From DATJGF01 sp035495315 (GTDB taxonomy: Bacteria > Verrucomicrobiota > Verrucomicrobiia > Limisphaerales > UBA8199), in NCBI GenBank assembly GCA_035495315.1, contig DATJGF010000180.1, positions 1-64,000 on the forward strand: DNA of 64,000 nt, written 5' to 3'. Made by a program: the position numbers and the translations under genes. Shown here piece after piece: positions 17,918 through 25,254 of the stretch (within the stretch, counting starts at the first letter, position 1; each line of letters begins with the position of its first letter). The notes under the pieces were generated by a model that was not told where the DNA came from, did no database searches, and saw nothing but the letters and a program-made list of their open reading frames with translations.

Positions 17918-18340
17918 CTACTGCTGCGGCAAATTCGTTTGCCCTGTGTTGGTGAAGCCGGACGGATGCTCGCCCCCGGAGCGGCGTCCCTCTCGACCGT
18001 GGGGTGGGCGTTTTAGCAGTTCATCAAATCGAGCCTGTTGAGCAGGAGTCAGCACCGCGCGGAATTCCTCCTTGGTTCGTTGCAATTCGGCATGGACTGC
18101 CGACGCAACAGGTTCCATCGCCTTGCGCGTGTGTTCCTGGCCTTCTTTGAGAATCTTATCAACTCGCTCGCGTTGTTCCGGCGTGAGATCCAGATCGCGT
18201 TCCATGCGGCGCAGGAATTCCAACCGCATCCCGCCCGGTCCAAACCTTGTAGGTTCAGTGTGTCGCACGAGCACGGCACCGGTGAACGCGCCCGCTGCGA
18301 AGATAACGATTGTCGCGAGGATTACCTTCCAGGCGTTCAC
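17918..18340 (-). CDS. Spy/CpxP-like periplasmic protein (heavy-metal resistance/envelope stress type)
   Basis: 140 residues with an N-terminal signal or anchor (VILATIVIFAAGAFTGAVLV). The periplasmic part is helical with two LTPxQ motifs (LTPEQRERVDKIL and LTPAQQARFDELL), the hallmark of the Spy/CpxP/LTXXQ superfamily, whose members chaperone envelope proteins or sense metals. The tail is Gly/Arg/Gln-rich and probably disordered. Its ATG overlaps the stop of the upstream gene by 4 bp, so it is the last gene of the ECF sigma operon. Sitting tail to tail with the copper pump suggests, but does not show, a link to metal stress. Confidence 0.75.
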   Translation of the reverse strand: MNAWKVILATIVIFAAGAFTGAVLVRHTEPTRFGPGGMRLEFLRRMERDLDLTPEQRERVDKILKEGQEHTRKAMEPVASAVHAELQRTKEEFRAVLTPAQQARFDELLKRPPHGREGRRSGGEHPSGFTNTGQTNLPQQ

Positions 18341-18669
18341 TGGACAAAATCAGCCGCAGGTTCCGAATCCGCGGCCGCCAGAACGGTATTCTCAAATTGC
18401 TGCGCTACGTCGACCGCAGGAGTGCCTGAGCCACTGTTCGGCGGGGCGGCGGGAGGGCTTAGCCAAATCCAGGCCGACAGGAGAAGAACCACAAGGCAGG
18501 GGGTGGCGGCGCGCCAGAGTCCACGGGCCCACAGATCCCACGCATCGACCAATGGGGCCGTCCGCAGTAATGTCATCACGCGTTTTTCAAACGCATACGG
18601 GACACGGTCGCTGGGCGGGTTTGCCCGCGCGATCTTTATCAATTGGTTTTGGAGCTTATTGAGGTCCAT
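18337..18669 (-). CDS. Small single-pass membrane protein, putative anti-sigma factor
   Basis: 110 residues: a basic N-terminal helix region (MDLNKLQNQLIKIARANPP), a PYAFEKRVMTLLR segment, one membrane helix (WRAATPCLVVLLLSAWIWL, about residues 52-70) and a periplasmic tail. Position between an ECF sigma gene and a Spy-like gene, with a 4-bp overlap to the latter, is the main reason to suggest it holds the sigma factor at the membrane. No ZAS zinc motif (HxxxCxxC) is present, so it would be a non-zinc type. Function is inferred from context only. Confidence 0.6.
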   Translation of the reverse strand: MDLNKLQNQLIKIARANPPSDRVPYAFEKRVMTLLRTAPLVDAWDLWARGLWRAATPCLVVLLLSAWIWLSPPAAPPNSGSGTPAVDVAQQFENTVLAAADSEPAADFVQ

Positions 18670-18709
18670 TTAAATCGCATTTGGTTAGACGTTCGGAAGC
18701 CACACCCGG

Positions 18710-19285
18710 TTACAGATACTTCTCCCTCGCTATTCGTGCCAGGACTTTGCGCATTTCGGCTCGCGCCCGGAACGCCCGCACTTTAACCAGCGTCGTCGAC
18801 CAGCCTGTCAGTTGCGCGATTTCCTTCACCGGCCGATCTTCAATTTCCAGCAACGTGATGACCAGCCTCGCCGCCGGAGACAGTTCCCCTAAAATGCGCT
18901 CCACCAACAAACGCGCCGCGTCCGTTTGTTCGGTGCCCGGTTCCGCCCCGCTGATGAAACGCTCGAGCCATTCGGTCTCCACCTGGCTTAAATCCGAAAA
19001 CGACGATTCCCGGTTACGCTGGTGTGCCCGCAGAAAATCGTAACATGTGTGCACCGCCAGCCGCATTAGCCAATGTTCGAACGGCGCCTCACCACGAAAA
19101 CCGTTCAGTTTTTGGAATGCCTTCAGCCATACCTCCTGCACGATATCTTCGACCTCGCTTTCCCGCCGCGCATAACGACGGGCGGTCGCGAAAACCCTTG
19201 GGGAATACTTCTCAATCAGCGGCTCGAAACTGTCGGCATCGCCCTGCAGGACGGCTGCTATCAGCTCCGCATCCGTTGGTTCCAT
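18710..19285 (-). CDS. ECF-type RNA polymerase sigma factor (RpoE-like)
   Basis: 191 residues. Sigma region 2 is clear (YSPRVFATARRYARRESEVEDIVQEVWLKAF with the DIVQEVW core), as is region 4 (LSPAARLVITLLEIEDRPVKEIAQLTGWSTTLVKVRAFRARAEMRK). No extra C-terminal domain. It directs RNA polymerase to a stress regulon. It is first in a three-gene operon with the putative anti-sigma and Spy-like genes. The region upstream holds a palindromic repeat (19364-19480); I could not identify an autoregulatory promoter. Confidence 0.88.
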   Translation of the reverse strand: MEPTDAELIAAVLQGDADSFEPLIEKYSPRVFATARRYARRESEVEDIVQEVWLKAFQKLNGFRGEAPFEHWLMRLAVHTCYDFLRAHQRNRESSFSDLSQVETEWLERFISGAEPGTEQTDAARLLVERILGELSPAARLVITLLEIEDRPVKEIAQLTGWSTTLVKVRAFRARAEMRKVLARIAREKYL

Positions 19286-19363
19286 CGCCGAAAAGTATGC
19301 CAGACCGCTGCCCGTACTGTCAAAAAAGCCCCTTGAGCACGCGTTCTACGATCTCCCGGTTAA

Positions 19364-19480
19364 TTGTAAAAGCCGACGTTAGGAGGCTACAACATTCGGC
19401 GTTTCAGAATAAATCAGGCCCTGCCAAAGCGCGGTTCGAGCGCTGGAGTTCGCCTCACGTCGGCTCCTACAATTTTACAA
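19364..19480. repeat. TGTAGGAG palindromic element, copy 1
   Basis: The left arm TTGTAAAAGCCGACGTTAGG (from 19364) and the reverse complement of the right arm (19451-19480, TTGTAAAATTGTAGGAGCCG then ACGTGAGG) are the same sequence apart from an 8-bp gap in the left arm and few changes. It lies between two minus-strand genes. A relative with better arms is at 36991-37082. Confidence 0.65.
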
Positions 19481-19499
19481 AGACTATTGAATTCCTCCC

Positions 19500-19880
19500 T
19501 CAGGCGCCCGGTGCCGGCGGTCGCTTGATGCCCAGGGCCTGTTCGAAGTCTTTCGAGAATTGCCGGATCGATTCAGTGATTCGCGATGGTTGTTCGCCCA
19601 GCGTCGCAATCATGCGCTCGTTCTGCTCCGTTTGCTCTTTGAGTCTCATTTCGAGCTCCTTTAGTACGCCCGGATCCACGTGCGCTTGTGCGGCGGCGGT
19701 TTTGACACGCTGCCAGGCCTCCATTACGACTCCCTTTTTCTGTTTTACCCGGATGAGTTCCAGTGCGGCGACGATTAATGAAAGGTGATTGTTAATATCA
19801 TGCCGCATGTCGGAAAGCCTGCGATTCAAATCGTCGATCTGTCCGACCGCCAAGGTTATCGGTTCACGGGGCAAAGCCAT
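19500..19880 (-). CDS. Orphan histidine-kinase H-box (DHp-like) protein without ATPase domain
   Basis: 126 residues, soluble, mostly helical. Residues 24-44 (SDMRHDINNHLSLIVAALELI) look like the phospho-accepting H-box of histidine kinases, with His27 as the candidate phosphorylated residue and a conserved-looking NN pair after it. The rest is coiled-coil (LKELEMRLKEQTEQNERMI). There is no HATPase domain in the gene or next to it, and no receiver gene nearby, so it may be a phosphotransfer protein, a dimerisation fragment or an inactive relic. ATG 19880 lies 86 bp from the divergent TPR gene. Confidence 0.6.
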   Translation of the reverse strand: MALPREPITLAVGQIDDLNRRLSDMRHDINNHLSLIVAALELIRVKQKKGVVMEAWQRVKTAAAQAHVDPGVLKELEMRLKEQTEQNERMIATLGEQPSRITESIRQFSKDFEQALGIKRPPAPGA

Positions 19881-19966
19881 TGCTCACAATGGGATAAAAC
19901 GGCGGCGCAACGCAAGCGGCTTTGTGATTGAAATCAGTATCGCACCCAGCGAAACTCTTGTTTTTG

Positions 19967-22198
19967 ATGCAGCCCATCCGCGAGACCTGGCGTACCCCGC
20001 TCCTTTGCATCCTTCTGGCCTTGGCCACTTTCGCCGCCTTCAGTGCAGTGCTGCACAACGGTTTCATCAAGTTCGATGACGGCTTTTATATCGTTCACAA
20101 CCCGCATGTTGCTAGCGGCGTGACCTTGGACAATCTCCGCTGGGCCCTCGGCAGCGGATACCAGGGCAACTGGCACCCGCTCACGTGGTTTTCGCACATG
20201 CTTGACGTGCAGCTTTTCGGGATGCGTCCCGGTTGGCACCACCTCATGAACCTGCTCTTTCATGTCGCCAATGCGGTGCTGCTCTTTGTGCTGCTCCAGC
20301 GCCTAACTGCTGTCCGCTGGGCCAGCTTTTTTGTCGCCGCTCTGTTTGCCTTGCATCCGCTGCATGTCGAATCGGTCGCCTGGGCCGCTGAGCGCAAGGA
20401 CGCGCTCAGCACCTTGTTCTTGATGCTGACGCTGTTGGCTTATGTCGCATACGTTAAGCAACAGCCCTCAGGCGAACTATCCCGTGCCGAAGACCCAAAA
20501 TCGACCCCGCCGTTTCGCGTTCTATTTAATTCGCGGCGTTATGTTGCTGCGCTGGTCCTTTTTGTGTTGGGTTTGATGAGCAAACCGATGCTGGTTACAG
20601 TTCCCTTTCTGCTGCTCCTGCTGGATTTTTGGCCGCTGGGCCGGCTGCAATCCTCTTCCTTGTCGAGTTCACAATGGAAAGTTTTGTTGCGCGAGAAACT
20701 CGCGTTTTTTGCGCTCGCCGCGCTGTCGAGCGTTATCACTTTGATTGTCCAGGAGCGAGGACATGCGACCTATCTGTCGTTGCCGCTTGGCACCCGACTG
20801 GCCAACGCAGTTGCGTCCCTTTGCCTCTATCTTGGGAAAACGATCTGGCCAACACGTCTCTCGATCTTCTATCCACATCCAGCAACTGGCGTAACTGGTT
20901 CAGGCGATTGGCCGCTCGCCGGGGTATTTGTCGCGGCGCTCGCCCTCGCCGCGATTTCTGTGCTCGCCGTGCTTCGGCGCCAAAAATTTCCCTGGTTCAC
21001 GACCGGCTGGTTTTGGTTTTTGCTGACCTTGCTGCCGGTCATCGGCATTGTTCAAGTCGGCGGGCAGGCGATGGCCGATCGCTATACTTACATACCGTTG
21101 ATAGGCCTCTTCATTTGCGTAGTCTGGGGCGCTAGCTCTCTCATCAAGAACTATCCTTCACTCCAAAGCTCGCTGGCAGTAGTCGGCGCCGCCGCGCTCG
21201 TGATGTGCGGCGTGCTTTCTCACCGGCAGACTCAATTTTGGCGCAACGATTTCACAGTCTTCGCTCATGCGCTGGACGTCACTTCAAAAAATGCCCTCGC
21301 CCATTATCATTTGGGAATTGCCTATCGCGATCAGAACCAGACCGCTAAAGCGATGGAGGAATTTCGCGCCGCGGTCGCTGCCGATCCCACCTACGCCGCG
21401 CCTTATCCAGAGATTGGGGCTATCCTCGAGGAACAGGGCAAGCGCGAGGAGGCCTTTAAGCTGTACGAAGCTGCAGTGAAGGCTACCCCTTGGGCTGAGC
21501 AACTGCACAATCTGTTAGGCTCTCGACTCTGGTCTCAGGGCAAACAGGAAGAGGCCCTCGCTCACTACGCGGCAGCTCTCAAATGTGACTCGGATTATCC
21601 CGATGCCCATTTCAACCTCGGTATCGCCCTCGCGAGCCTTGGCCAATTCGGCGAGGCCGCCGCGCATTTCGCCGCCGTATGCCGCCTGCGGCCCGATGAC
21701 CGCGAGGCGTTGGGGTGTCTGGCAGAGTCACTATTGAAATCAGGACGCCTGGCCCAGGCAGAGGTTCACTTCACCGAGTTGACGCGCCTTGACCCTCGCA
21801 ATGCCAGCGCCCACGAAAATCTCGGATTGCTGCTGGTCCAGCGCGGCGCCTATGACCCGGCCCTCGAGCAATTCCAGCAAGCGGTCGCGCTGAACCCGAA
21901 CTGGCCCGACGCACTCAATGCGCTGGCCTGGCTGCTTGCGACGCATCCGCGCGTTGAATACCGCAAACCGGTCGAAGCCGTGAAACTTGCCGAACGCGCC
22001 TGCCAACTCGGTGGCAACAAACAAGCGCGTTTCTGGAGCACGCTAGATGTCGCGTATGCCGGTGCGGGGCGGCTGCCGGATGCGATCCAGGCCGCCACAA
22101 AGGCTCGCCAACTCGCTTTGGCTGCCGGCCAAACGAATGCAGCCGAAGCCGCGCAGACCAGGTTGGAACAGTACAACAAACAACTGACCAACAAGTGA
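19967..22198 (+). CDS. TMTC-like polytopic membrane protein with C-terminal TPR repeats
   Basis: 743 residues from ATG 19967 (an in-frame TTG at 19928 is less likely). The first 450 residues hold about ten membrane helices of the GT-C glycosyltransferase type, with a first periplasmic loop containing FDDGFYIVHNPHV and later NWHPLTWFSHMLD and HPLHVESVAWAAERKD, which are characteristic of bacterial relatives of eukaryotic TMTC O-mannosyltransferases. The last 270 residues are at least six TPR units (ALAHYHLGIAYRDQNQTAKA, PDAHFNLGIALASLGQFGEA, ASAHENLGLLLVQRGAYDPA). A role in protein or glycan glycosylation is an inference from the fold. No partner gene is adjacent. Confidence 0.75.
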   Translation: MQPIRETWRTPLLCILLALATFAAFSAVLHNGFIKFDDGFYIVHNPHVASGVTLDNLRWALGSGYQGNWHPLTWFSHMLDVQLFGMRPGWHHLMNLLFHVANAVLLFVLLQRLTAVRWASFFVAALFALHPLHVESVAWAAERKDALSTLFLMLTLLAYVAYVKQQPSGELSRAEDPKSTPPFRVLFNSRRYVAALVLFVLGLMSKPMLVTVPFLLLLLDFWPLGRLQSSSLSSSQWKVLLREKLAFFALAALSSVITLIVQERGHATYLSLPLGTRLANAVASLCLYLGKTIWPTRLSIFYPHPATGVTGSGDWPLAGVFVAALALAAISVLAVLRRQKFPWFTTGWFWFLLTLLPVIGIVQVGGQAMADRYTYIPLIGLFICVVWGASSLIKNYPSLQSSLAVVGAAALVMCGVLSHRQTQFWRNDFTVFAHALDVTSKNALAHYHLGIAYRDQNQTAKAMEEFRAAVAADPTYAAPYPEIGAILEEQGKREEAFKLYEAAVKATPWAEQLHNLLGSRLWSQGKQEEALAHYAAALKCDSDYPDAHFNLGIALASLGQFGEAAAHFAAVCRLRPDDREALGCLAESLLKSGRLAQAEVHFTELTRLDPRNASAHENLGLLLVQRGAYDPALEQFQQAVALNPNWPDALNALAWLLATHPRVEYRKPVEAVKLAERACQLGGNKQARFWSTLDVAYAGAGRLPDAIQAATKARQLALAAGQTNAAEAAQTRLEQYNKQLTNK

Positions 22199-22259
22199 CG
22201 ATTGTTCCCACCGCGTCTGACTTTGGTGTGAACCCGCGCGCTTGTAGTAAAACGCATCG

Positions 22260-22320
22260 TCGTCGTCGTCCTTCCTCGAAAAATCCAGCAATCAGGTACA
22301 AGATCGAGGACGACGACGAG
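22260..22320. repeat. Dispersed GAGGACGA palindrome, copy 2
   Basis: TCGTCGTCGTCC and TTCCTCGA are followed by an A-rich loop and then AAGATCGAGGACGACGACGA. It matches the element at 13120-13181 in stem sequence, the TCGAAAA edge and the AAGATCGAGGACGACGA edge, with a longer loop. Confidence 0.6.
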
Positions 22321-22354
22321 AACGAGGACTCGTCGATTTGCACCACGATGGGTC

Positions 22355-22382
22355 CCCCTCTCCCCTTCTGAGGGGAGAGGGG
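22355..22382. terminator. Perfect 11-bp hairpin between convergent genes (dispersed repeat; possible terminator)
   Basis: CCCCTCTCCCC (22355-22365) and GGGGAGAGGGG (22372-22382) pair perfectly around TTCTGA, followed by TTGCTT. It lies between the TPR gene stop (22198) and the AhpD-like stop (22404). A related hairpin is at 29279-29319, so it belongs to a repeat family, but it could terminate transcription from both sides. Confidence 0.5.
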
Positions 22383-22403
22383 TTGCTTAGTCTGCTCGGA
22401 ACG

Positions 22404-22718
22404 TTAACTCGCCAGGGCGTGCGTCGCGTGGGTCACGGCTGCTCCGGCCCGCAGCGCCGCTGCGACCATTGCCGCCTCCGCGAGCTCGGCCTCGCTCGCG
22501 CCCGCCTTCCTCGCGTTGTTGCTGTGGATTTCAATGCAATACGGACATTGCGTCGTCAGCGCGACTGCGACTGCAATCAGTTCCTTGTACTTGACCGGAA
22601 TGGCGCCTGCGGCCACTGCGGCCTTGTCGAATGTCCAAAACGCCTTCATCAAGTCCGGCGCCAGGGCATCCATTTTCTTCAGTTTGGTGAGGTTTTCTTT
22701 ATTGTACATGTTGCTCAT
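22404..22718 (-). CDS. Carboxymuconolactone decarboxylase/AhpD-like protein
   Basis: 104 residues. The CPYCIEIHSNNARKAG segment gives the CxxC...H redox centre of the AhpD-like alkylhydroperoxidase fold, and KYKELIAVAVALTTQ is the conserved helix before it. Such proteins use the two cysteines in peroxide detoxification or, in other members, act on lactones. It follows the DUF1272 gene by 28 bp on the same strand, so the two are probably co-transcribed. Confidence 0.85.
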   Translation of the reverse strand: MSNMYNKENLTKLKKMDALAPDLMKAFWTFDKAAVAAGAIPVKYKELIAVAVALTTQCPYCIEIHSNNARKAGASEAELAEAAMVAAALRAGAAVTHATHALAS

Positions 22719-22746
22719 TTTCTCTGCTTAAAACGCACCGGCCAGC

Positions 22747-23055
22747 TCAGCGCTGCTCCGGTGCGATCGATTGGATCGTCGTTATAAACTGCTGATGAGT
22801 TGTCGGATCTACAGGACAGTGTTTTATTGCTGTGCTCGCGGGGTACTCTCCTAAGTGATTTCCCCCGCGCCAGTTGTGCTGCGGCCGAATCGGTCGCCTA
22901 GTGAATCCGCCACCGCAGTTCGGGCAGACATTCTTGAGAATCTTTTCAACGCACGAACGGCAGAAGGTGCATTCAAAAGAGCAAATCATCGCCTCTGTCG
23001 AGTTTGGTGGCAGCGGCGTGCTGCAGTTTTCGCAACTGGGTCTCAGTTCGAGCAT
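22747..23055 (-). CDS. DUF1272 zinc-binding protein
   Basis: 102 residues. The N-terminal 60 residues match DUF1272: LELRPSCENCSTPLPP, then MICSFECTFCRSCVEKIL and NVCPNCGGGFTRRP, giving four CxxC-type pairs likely to bind zinc. The remainder is a less conserved tail. Cytosolic, function unknown. First gene of a probable two-gene operon with the AhpD-like protein. Confidence 0.8.
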   Translation of the reverse strand: MLELRPSCENCSTPLPPNSTEAMICSFECTFCRSCVEKILKNVCPNCGGGFTRRPIRPQHNWRGGNHLGEYPASTAIKHCPVDPTTHQQFITTIQSIAPEQR

Positions 23056-23139
23056 AGCAATTGGCCACCAAAGTAAATCAGGATCGATGCCGGTCTATAG
23101 CACTTAAGAACCGGTTGCAGGCGTCTGGGTGCATTCGTC

Positions 23140-23205
23140 GGAACGCCGCGTTCACACGGCAGCCAGTTGCAAAACCATGCGGCTGCCGCGTGAACGCGGC
23201 GTTCC
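23140..23205. repeat. 25-bp inverted repeat with 16-nt loop
   Basis: Arm one is 23140-23164 (begins GGAACGCCGCGTTCAC), arm two 23181-23205 (ends GTGAACGCGGCGTTCC); 24 of 25 positions pair. It lies between the DUF1272 start and the stop of the next minus-strand gene. The length and near-perfect pairing suggest a mobile palindromic repeat rather than a simple terminator. Confidence 0.75.
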
Positions 23206-23241
23206 GCGGAGCTCGGCCTTCCGAGCGCGGGCAACTTTCGG

Positions 23242-24720
23242 TTAGGCCGGGGTTGCCGCGACGACGAGTTTTCCGTGGTCGCCGCCGGCGTCAAGCCGGC
23301 CGATAATATCCCAGCCGGCGAACCCAAGGAATAGCAACGCGCAGAGATCAAAGTAGAGTGATTGCCGGTCGGCATCCAATCCCGCGGCGCAGGGATAGAC
23401 GAGTCCGAATACGACTAATAGAATCGCCAGTGCCTTCGCCGGAATTTTCTCCTTCAACCGCTTGAGCAGCATCAGCAGCAAAATCCAAAACGGCACCAAC
23501 ACCAGTGCGGCGGTTCCCCAGAACCCAAACAACAGGTCGCTGAAGTCAGCCAGCAGCCCATAACCACACGCGCACGCGACGCCGAATCCGACGCTGAGCA
23601 GCACCGCCACGCTGCCACTCATCCGACTGAATGCAAAAGTCAACATCGCGAAGATCAACAGCCAGCCGCGTTCTATTTCCCCAAGCACCGCCGTCGTGGT
23701 TGCGCCGGGTTGGGCGACGCTCGGCAAGGCAATCCCCATTCCTTTGGCGGAGATCGCATGATCGAGTTGGAAGGCAAGAACGCTGCCGCGGCTGTCTGGC
23801 GTCGGCTCGATTGACGTCGGCGTCATGCAGCCTTCCGGAAAATTCAAATGAGGCTTGGCAAGGTCGGGCAATCGAACGGTCAAGGCAAAGTCCCGTATTT
23901 CGCGCGGCTCACGCACCTGGAAGTACCAGTAAGACATCCCGCGGCTCTTGAAGCTGATGACAAACTCGAGCGCCTCATTGTCTTTCACCTCTCGCGCGAG
24001 CGACAACGCGCCGCCTTTCAACTGCATCTGTGGCAGAACATCGTTCCCGTTCAGCTCCGCGGTCAGGTCGTCGTAAATCCCGGTCGCCGACGGCAGCGGA
24101 AACGTGAGGACAGAGTTGAGGTCGCGGTCCGACGGGTTCTTCAACTTCCAGCTAAAGCGGCAGGTGGTTTCGTATCCGCCGTAAAGCGCCGAACCTTTTT
24201 TGCGCGCATTCTGGCGCAGTGTTACTTCGTGGCGCTCGGTGATGAATGGGTTCGCGGTGATATAGTGCCGAGCAATCTTCTTTCGCAACACCGCCGGTTT
24301 CGTGACGTCCTCCGATTCTATGCGGTCAGTGACCTCCTCCTCGTAATAGAGGTCGAACCGCAATTCGCCTTGCTCCTGAGGCGTCCCCCAGATGGTCTGG
24401 ATCGCGTTGAAATTGGCTTCGGTGATCCGTCCGTGGTTGCGTTGGAAATTCGCCACCGCCTGGTGCAGATAAACGCGCAGCAAGGAAATGCTGGCCAACA
24501 GGAAGCCTACCAGCGTGACGCCCCACAAAGCGCGCGCTGCGGTTTGGTAAAAGATCCAGACCAGGTTTGGCTTCGGCTCTGGTTCAGCAGCGGATTTGCG
24601 GTGGAACAGTGCGGCGAGGAAAACGGTGAGAAAGGCTCCTCCGATAAACAGCGCTAAGACAGGTTGGACATCGGCGAGGTCGCCGGCGCGACCGAGTAGT
24701 TTGAACAGGATTGATTTCAT
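23242..24720 (-). CDS. Large polytopic membrane protein of unknown function
   Basis: 492 residues. Two N-terminal membrane helices (VLALFIGGAFLTVFLAALF and LWGVTLVGFLLASISLLRVYL) flank a short loop. Then comes a periplasmic domain of about 230 residues with mixed beta content (SALYGGYETTCRFSWKL, LTFPLPSATGIYDDLTAELN, YWYFQVREPREIRDFALTV). About six C-terminal helices follow (from GWLLIFAMLTFAFSRM to the LYFDLCALLFLGFAGW region). The plan, periplasmic domain inserted near the N-terminus with a helical bundle behind it, recalls CreD-like proteins, but I do not recognise the family. No neighbours suggest a role. Confidence 0.65.
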   Translation of the reverse strand: MKSILFKLLGRAGDLADVQPVLALFIGGAFLTVFLAALFHRKSAAEPEPKPNLVWIFYQTAARALWGVTLVGFLLASISLLRVYLHQAVANFQRNHGRITEANFNAIQTIWGTPQEQGELRFDLYYEEEVTDRIESEDVTKPAVLRKKIARHYITANPFITERHEVTLRQNARKKGSALYGGYETTCRFSWKLKNPSDRDLNSVLTFPLPSATGIYDDLTAELNGNDVLPQMQLKGGALSLAREVKDNEALEFVISFKSRGMSYWYFQVREPREIRDFALTVRLPDLAKPHLNFPEGCMTPTSIEPTPDSRGSVLAFQLDHAISAKGMGIALPSVAQPGATTTAVLGEIERGWLLIFAMLTFAFSRMSGSVAVLLSVGFGVACACGYGLLADFSDLLFGFWGTAALVLVPFWILLLMLLKRLKEKIPAKALAILLVVFGLVYPCAAGLDADRQSLYFDLCALLFLGFAGWDIIGRLDAGGDHGKLVVAATPA

Positions 24721-25254
24721 GGCTAGGGGACATTGCGTGGATGGTGCGGGCGTCGAACAGAAACGGAGGGAGGAAGCAGCTGGCTGAAGCGTCTGGCGCC
24801 TGGAGGAAAGCGTTCGCGTCCAGCGATCAGTTGTGGGCTTCCGTCAATGCTCATGGGCACGCCCAACGGCACGGCTTGGTTAATGGTTTTTACTAAGCCC
24901 CGGCGCGGCCGAAATTCGGAACGACTGAAGTCAGGGAAACGCCAGGGAACTCCCGCACCTTGCACTGTTGAGGAAGCCAGGCGGAAATGCAGGTCAATTG
25001 CTGATCAGAACCGATCTGAACGGCACCGACGATTTAGTGTCATCCGCGGAAAAATGTCCAGCTGTTTTCGCGGGCCTGGAGTGGCGAATTCGGTATGAAT
25101 ACGCGCTAGCATCTTGGGCGCGCCAGTGCTGTGGCGCTGTCGGAAGGGATACTGCAGCATTACGATAGGATTTCCCCACGCTTGGGGATGAATTCTAGAC
25201 GGAGTTGAGGCCGTGAGTTGGTCAAGCTGGCAAGGCGCCAGGAGATTGGGTCGT
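24721..25254. other. Gene-poor stretch between two minus-strand genes
   Basis: 534 bp. Short open frames exist on both strands, for instance 24723-24965 on minus, but none has a start, length or composition I would defend. I see no hairpin, tRNA or repeat here. Confidence 0.5.

Noticed and set aside
19024..19788. 254-codon plus-strand open frame
   Set aside because: Spans the ECF sigma gene, a palindromic repeat and the H-box gene in antisense; no protein family fits.
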